Source: Pseudomonadota bacterium
Lineage (GTDB): Bacteria > Pseudomonadota > Alphaproteobacteria > Sphingomonadales > Sphingomonadaceae
Reading direction: 5' to 3'
Assembly (NCBI GenBank): GCA_023433305.1
Contig: JAEZCZ010000110.1
Span: forward strand, 1-41,300
DNA: 41,300 bases
The notes beneath the pieces are model-generated. The model saw nothing but the letters and a program-made list of their open reading frames with translations, had not been told where the DNA came from and did not search any database. Position numbers and translations under genes: made by a program. This document shows, in pieces, positions 38,772-41,300 of the stretch. The number at the start of each line of letters is the position of its first letter. Positions within the stretch are counted from its first letter, which is position 1.

Positions 38772-39878
38772 GTGACGCTGGCCAGGCCTGAAGAGATCAT
38801 CGAGGAGGCCCGCAGCGGCCGCATGTTCGTCCTCGTCGACGACCAGGAGCGGGAGAACGAAGGCGATCTCGTCATCGCCGCGCAGATGGCCACGCCGCAG
38901 GCGATCAACTTCATGGCCACGCACGGCCGCGGCCTGATCTGCCTCGCCCTGACCCGGGCGAGGGTCGACCAGCTGGGCCTGAAGTCGATGAGCCAGGACA
39001 ACCGCACGCGGCACGGAACCGCGTTCACGACCTCGATCGAAGCGCGCGAGGGGGTATCGACGGGGATCAGCGCGGCGGATCGCGCACGAACCGTGTCGGT
39101 CGCGATCGACGGCAGCCGGGGACCCGAGGATCTCGTCACGCCGGGTCACGTCTTCCCCCTGGCTGCCCGCGACGGCGGGGTGCTGGTGCGCGCCGGGCAC
39201 ACCGAAGCCTCGGTCGATATCGCGCGCCTCGCCGGGCTCAATCCGTCCGCCGTCATATGCGAGGTCATGAAGGAAGACGGGACGATGGCCCGTCTCACGG
39301 ACCTCGAGCCGTTCGCCGTGCGCCACGGCCTGAAGATCGGCACGATACGCGACCTGATCGCCTATCGCCGCGAGCACGATCACCTGATCGAGCGGAGGGC
39401 GGAACGCGAGTTCGAAAGCCGCTGGGGCGGGCGCTGGCGCGCGATCAGCTTCTACAACCGCGCCACCCGCGAGGAGTCGATGGCCCTCGTCCACGGCCGG
39501 ATCGACACCGACAAGCCCGCGCTCGTGCGCATGCACATGCTTTCGGTGTTCACCGACGTATTCGCCGAAAGGTCCGATCGCACCGATCTCCTGACCGGCG
39601 CGATGGAGGCCATCGGCGAAGAGGGTGCCGGGGTCATCGTCCTGATCAACCGGCCCGGACCGGGCTTTGCGAGCCGGATGATCGCCATGGCGGACGCGAA
39701 CGCCTCGGGCAACGTCGACGCGGGATCGGAGCAGCGCGACTACGGGGCCGGCGCGCAGATACTGACGGAGCTTGGCGTGCGCGAAATGGTACTCCTCACC
39801 AATACGCATCACTCGCTCGTCGCGCTCGAGGGATACGGGCTGTCGATCGTCGGCGAACGGCCCATCCGGACCGGCTGA
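38772..39878 (+). CDS. RibBX-like DHBP synthase with degenerate GTP cyclohydrolase II domain
   Basis: 368 residues starting with GTG at 38772. Residues 1-200 are a complete 3,4-dihydroxy-2-butanone-4-phosphate synthase: VDDQERENEGDLVIAAQ, RHGTAFTTSIEAREGVSTGI, TPGHVFPLAARDGGVLVRAG and HTEASVDIARLAGL. The C-terminal half resembles GTP cyclohydrolase II (ALVHGRIDTDKPALVRMHML), but the zinc-binding cysteines of that enzyme are absent: where they are expected the protein reads SVFTDVFAERSDRTDL. This is the arrangement of RibBX proteins described in Proteobacteria. It probably boosts the butanone-phosphate branch of riboflavin synthesis, meeting the demand of the two flavin hydroxylases in the cluster. 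Confidence 0.88.
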   Translation: MTLARPEEIIEEARSGRMFVLVDDQERENEGDLVIAAQMATPQAINFMATHGRGLICLALTRARVDQLGLKSMSQDNRTRHGTAFTTSIEAREGVSTGISAADRARTVSVAIDGSRGPEDLVTPGHVFPLAARDGGVLVRAGHTEASVDIARLAGLNPSAVICEVMKEDGTMARLTDLEPFAVRHGLKIGTIRDLIAYRREHDHLIERRAEREFESRWGGRWRAISFYNRATREESMALVHGRIDTDKPALVRMHMLSVFTDVFAERSDRTDLLTGAMEAIGEEGAGVIVLINRPGPGFASRMIAMADANASGNVDAGSEQRDYGAGAQILTELGVREMVLLTNTHHSLVALEGYGLSIVGERPIRTG

Positions 39879-39892
39879 GGCGGAAGGCCGCC
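39879..39892. terminator. Short hairpin between convergent genes
   Basis: GGCGG-AAGG-CCGCC forms a small stem in the 39-bp gap between the RibBX stop and the stop of the second IclR gene. It is short and lacks a T-tract, so a terminator role is only possible. Confidence 0.3.
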
Positions 39893-39917
39893 AACCGCGC
39901 GCGACCCCGGCCGGGCG

Positions 39918-40691
39918 CTAGGGGTGCTGCGAGCGGGCCCGGCGAGGCGCCGGCGCCAGGCAGGTCTCGACCCGCGCAGCCACCTCCTGCAGCGCCCGGA
40001 CTTGCGGCTCGCAATCGTCCGCGCTCATCGCGGTGTCGGTGAACGACAACGAGATGGCGGCGAATACCTCCCCTTGCGAATTCCTTACAGGGACGGCGAT
40101 GCAGAACAGGTCGTCGCGGATCTCGCGATTGTCGATGGCGAAGCCGCGCGAGCGGGTCAGCGCGATCTCCCCGCGCAGCTCCTGCTCGTCGACGATCGTG
40201 TTCCGGGTCAGGCGGATGAACGGCCCCCCTGCCAGGTAGGCGGACAACCGGTCGCTTTCGAGCCCGCCGAGGAGGACCTTGCCCAGGCCCGAGCAATAGG
40301 CCTCCTGCTGCATCGCCTCCTTGGTGAAGAGCGTGTCGGAAGTTCGGCCCGCCTTGAGGACATAGGTGACCATGTCCTCGTCGAAGCGACCGAGATGCGC
40401 CGTGCAGGCGAAGCGCCCGGCGAGGCGATCGAGAAGCGGCCGCGCCACGGCTGCCGCGATCAGCGCCGGGTCAAGCATCGGCTGCAATGCGGTGAGTGCC
40501 GGCCCCGGGTGATAGTATCCACGGCGACTGCGCACGAGGTGGCCCGTGTCGAGAAGGCTCTGCGCTACCCGGTGCGCCGTCGCCAGGGGGAGGTCGATGC
40601 CCTCCGCGATCTCGGTAAGCGGGCGCTCGCCGCGATCGCGAACGATGGCTCCGAGCAGGCCGAGTGCGCGATCGAGGTATCCTCCAGCCAC
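39918..40691 (-). CDS. IclR-family transcriptional regulator 2
   Basis: 257 residues. The winged helix-turn-helix at about 5-65 reads LDRALGLLGAIVRDRGERPL, IDLPLATAHRVAQSLLDTGH; the effector domain at about 75-245 includes MVTYVLKAGRTSDTLFTKEA, YCSGLGKVLLGGLESDRL and AVPVRNSQGEVFAAISLSF. It is divergent from the hydratase gene with about 100 bp between them, the usual layout for an IclR that controls the lower meta pathway. Distinct in sequence from IclR 1. Confidence 0.92.
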   Translation of the reverse strand: MAGGYLDRALGLLGAIVRDRGERPLTEIAEGIDLPLATAHRVAQSLLDTGHLVRSRRGYYHPGPALTALQPMLDPALIAAAVARPLLDRLAGRFACTAHLGRFDEDMVTYVLKAGRTSDTLFTKEAMQQEAYCSGLGKVLLGGLESDRLSAYLAGGPFIRLTRNTIVDEQELRGEIALTRSRGFAIDNREIRDDLFCIAVPVRNSQGEVFAAISLSFTDTAMSADDCEPQVRALQEVAARVETCLAPAPRRARSQHP

Positions 40692-40792
40692 ATGTATCTC
40701 CCGCCTGGCGAGAGATAGCCCGCAACCGCTTATGGTCGCAAGCCCATTGCCGCTTTATCACCGCCGCCAACGAGCCTCAGGTGGAAATGGTC

Positions 40793-41300
40793 ATGAGAAA
40801 TACTCTAGAGCAGGCGGCACAGAAGTTGCGGAATGCCTATGGAGGCAAGGTGCTGGCGCCGATGCGCGACCACCTGGAGCCGCTCGACGCCGAAAGCGCA
40901 TACGCGATCCAGGACATCAACACGCGGTTCTGGAAGGACCAGGGGCGCCGGATCGTCGGCCGCAAGGCCGGGCTGACGGCGGAGGCCGTGCAGAAGCAGC
41001 TTGGGGTCGACCAGCCCGATTTCGGGGCGTTGTTCGATGACATGCGGATTCCCGACGGCGGTGCGCTCGACCCGGCCCGGACCATCCAGCCCAAGGCGGA
41101 AGCCGAGATCGCCTTCGTGCTCAAGGCCGACATCGCGGATCCCGACGCCGGCCCGGAACAGGTCGCCGCTGCCGTGGCCACGGTCCATGCGGCGATCGAG
41201 ATTGTCGACAGCCGGATCGCCGACTGGAAGATCACCATCGCCGACACGGTGGCGGCCAATGGATCGTCGGCCTTCTTCGTCCGTTCCGCCCAGGGCCCTG
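40793..41300 (+). CDS. 2-oxopent-4-enoate (2-keto-4-pentenoate) hydratase, cut by window edge
   Basis: Start at the ATG at 40793, about 8 nt after AGGTGG (an in-frame ATG at 40787 is too close to it). The visible 169 residues belong to the MhpD/HsaE-like hydratase/decarboxylase family: QDINTRFWKDQGRRIVGRKA with Lys58, the magnesium ligands Glu103 and Glu105 in PKAEAEIAFVL, and AAIEIVDSRIADWKITIADT with Glu136. It should add water to 2-hydroxypenta-2,4-dienoate released by the hydrolase at 36285, giving 4-hydroxy-2-oxovalerate. The aldolase and acetaldehyde dehydrogenase that complete the route would be expected just right of the window. Confidence 0.9.
   Translation, partial: MRNTLEQAAQKLRNAYGGKVLAPMRDHLEPLDAESAYAIQDINTRFWKDQGRRIVGRKAGLTAEAVQKQLGVDQPDFGALFDDMRIPDGGALDPARTIQPKAEAEIAFVLKADIADPDAGPEQVAAAVATVHAAIEIVDSRIADWKITIADTVAANGSSAFFVRSAQGP

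Noticed and set aside
38004..39812. A 602-codon minus-strand frame opposite the TetR and RibBX genes
   Set aside because: Mirror frame of two genes with clear domains; no domain of its own and it crosses a promoter region.

Overview
The window is GC-rich DNA, most likely from an alphaproteobacterium of the Sphingomonadales (a Novosphingobium/Sphingobium-like aromatic degrader). This is an inference from the strong GC codon bias of the catabolic genes, the large TonB-dependent receptor placed inside an aromatic degradation cluster, and the mixture of Rieske oxygenase, MFS carrier, IclR/MarR/TetR regulators and nested insertion sequences. No rRNA, tRNA or CRISPR array was seen.

Layout. (1) 1-5079: a left arm with the start of an autotransporter-like secreted protein, two small exported proteins, and an operon of a short molybdopterin-oxidoreductase-fold lipoprotein, a membrane histidine kinase and a receiver-LuxR response regulator. 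Two 20-bp dyads of the same sequence lie about 70-90 bp upstream of two start codons in this arm and may be operators of that response regulator. (2) 5080-6974: a pile of mobile elements (IS3-family left end, IS110/IS1111-type 3' end, nearly complete IS6-family element) that cuts off a membrane-protein gene. (3) 7264-13661: a compact accessory island with two divergent operons. One (minus strand) encodes an 850-residue Cys-motif/alpha-solenoid protein and a 476-residue PD-(D/E)XK nuclease-like protein. The other (plus strand) encodes a YejK/NdpA-like nucleoid-associated protein overlapping by 4 nt a RelA/SpoT-domain nucleotidyltransferase. This looks like anti-phage or toxin-antitoxin cargo and is the best candidate for an undescribed system.

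(4) 14370-41300: a large aromatic-acid/phenol catabolic cluster. Uptake: TonB receptor and MFS carrier. Ring activation: a single-component FAD hydroxylase of the 3-hydroxybenzoate 4-monooxygenase type, a two-component HsaA/HsaB-type hydroxylase with its flavin reductase, and a Rieske oxygenase. Ring cleavage: a type I extradiol dioxygenase and a gentisate-type cupin dioxygenase. Lower pathway: an alpha/beta C-C hydrolase, a 2-oxopent-4-enoate hydratase (cut by the right edge), a fumarylacetoacetase-family hydrolase and a dihydroxyphthalate-decarboxylase-like protein. CoA branch: CoA transferase, acyl-CoA dehydrogenase and SDR. Flavin supply: a RibBX-type protein. There are also three DoxX-like membrane proteins, a Tat-exported MmgE/PrpD homologue, a membrane-anchored SnoaL-like protein and four regulators (MarR, two IclR, TetR).

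The catabolic genes fall into three main transcription units tied together by a shared operator-like element found before the TonB receptor, before the extradiol operon and between the divergent MFS and hydrolase genes. The true substrate cannot be read from the sequence. A phenolic or aryl acid, perhaps a two-ring compound giving both a catecholic and a gentisate-type intermediate, would fit.
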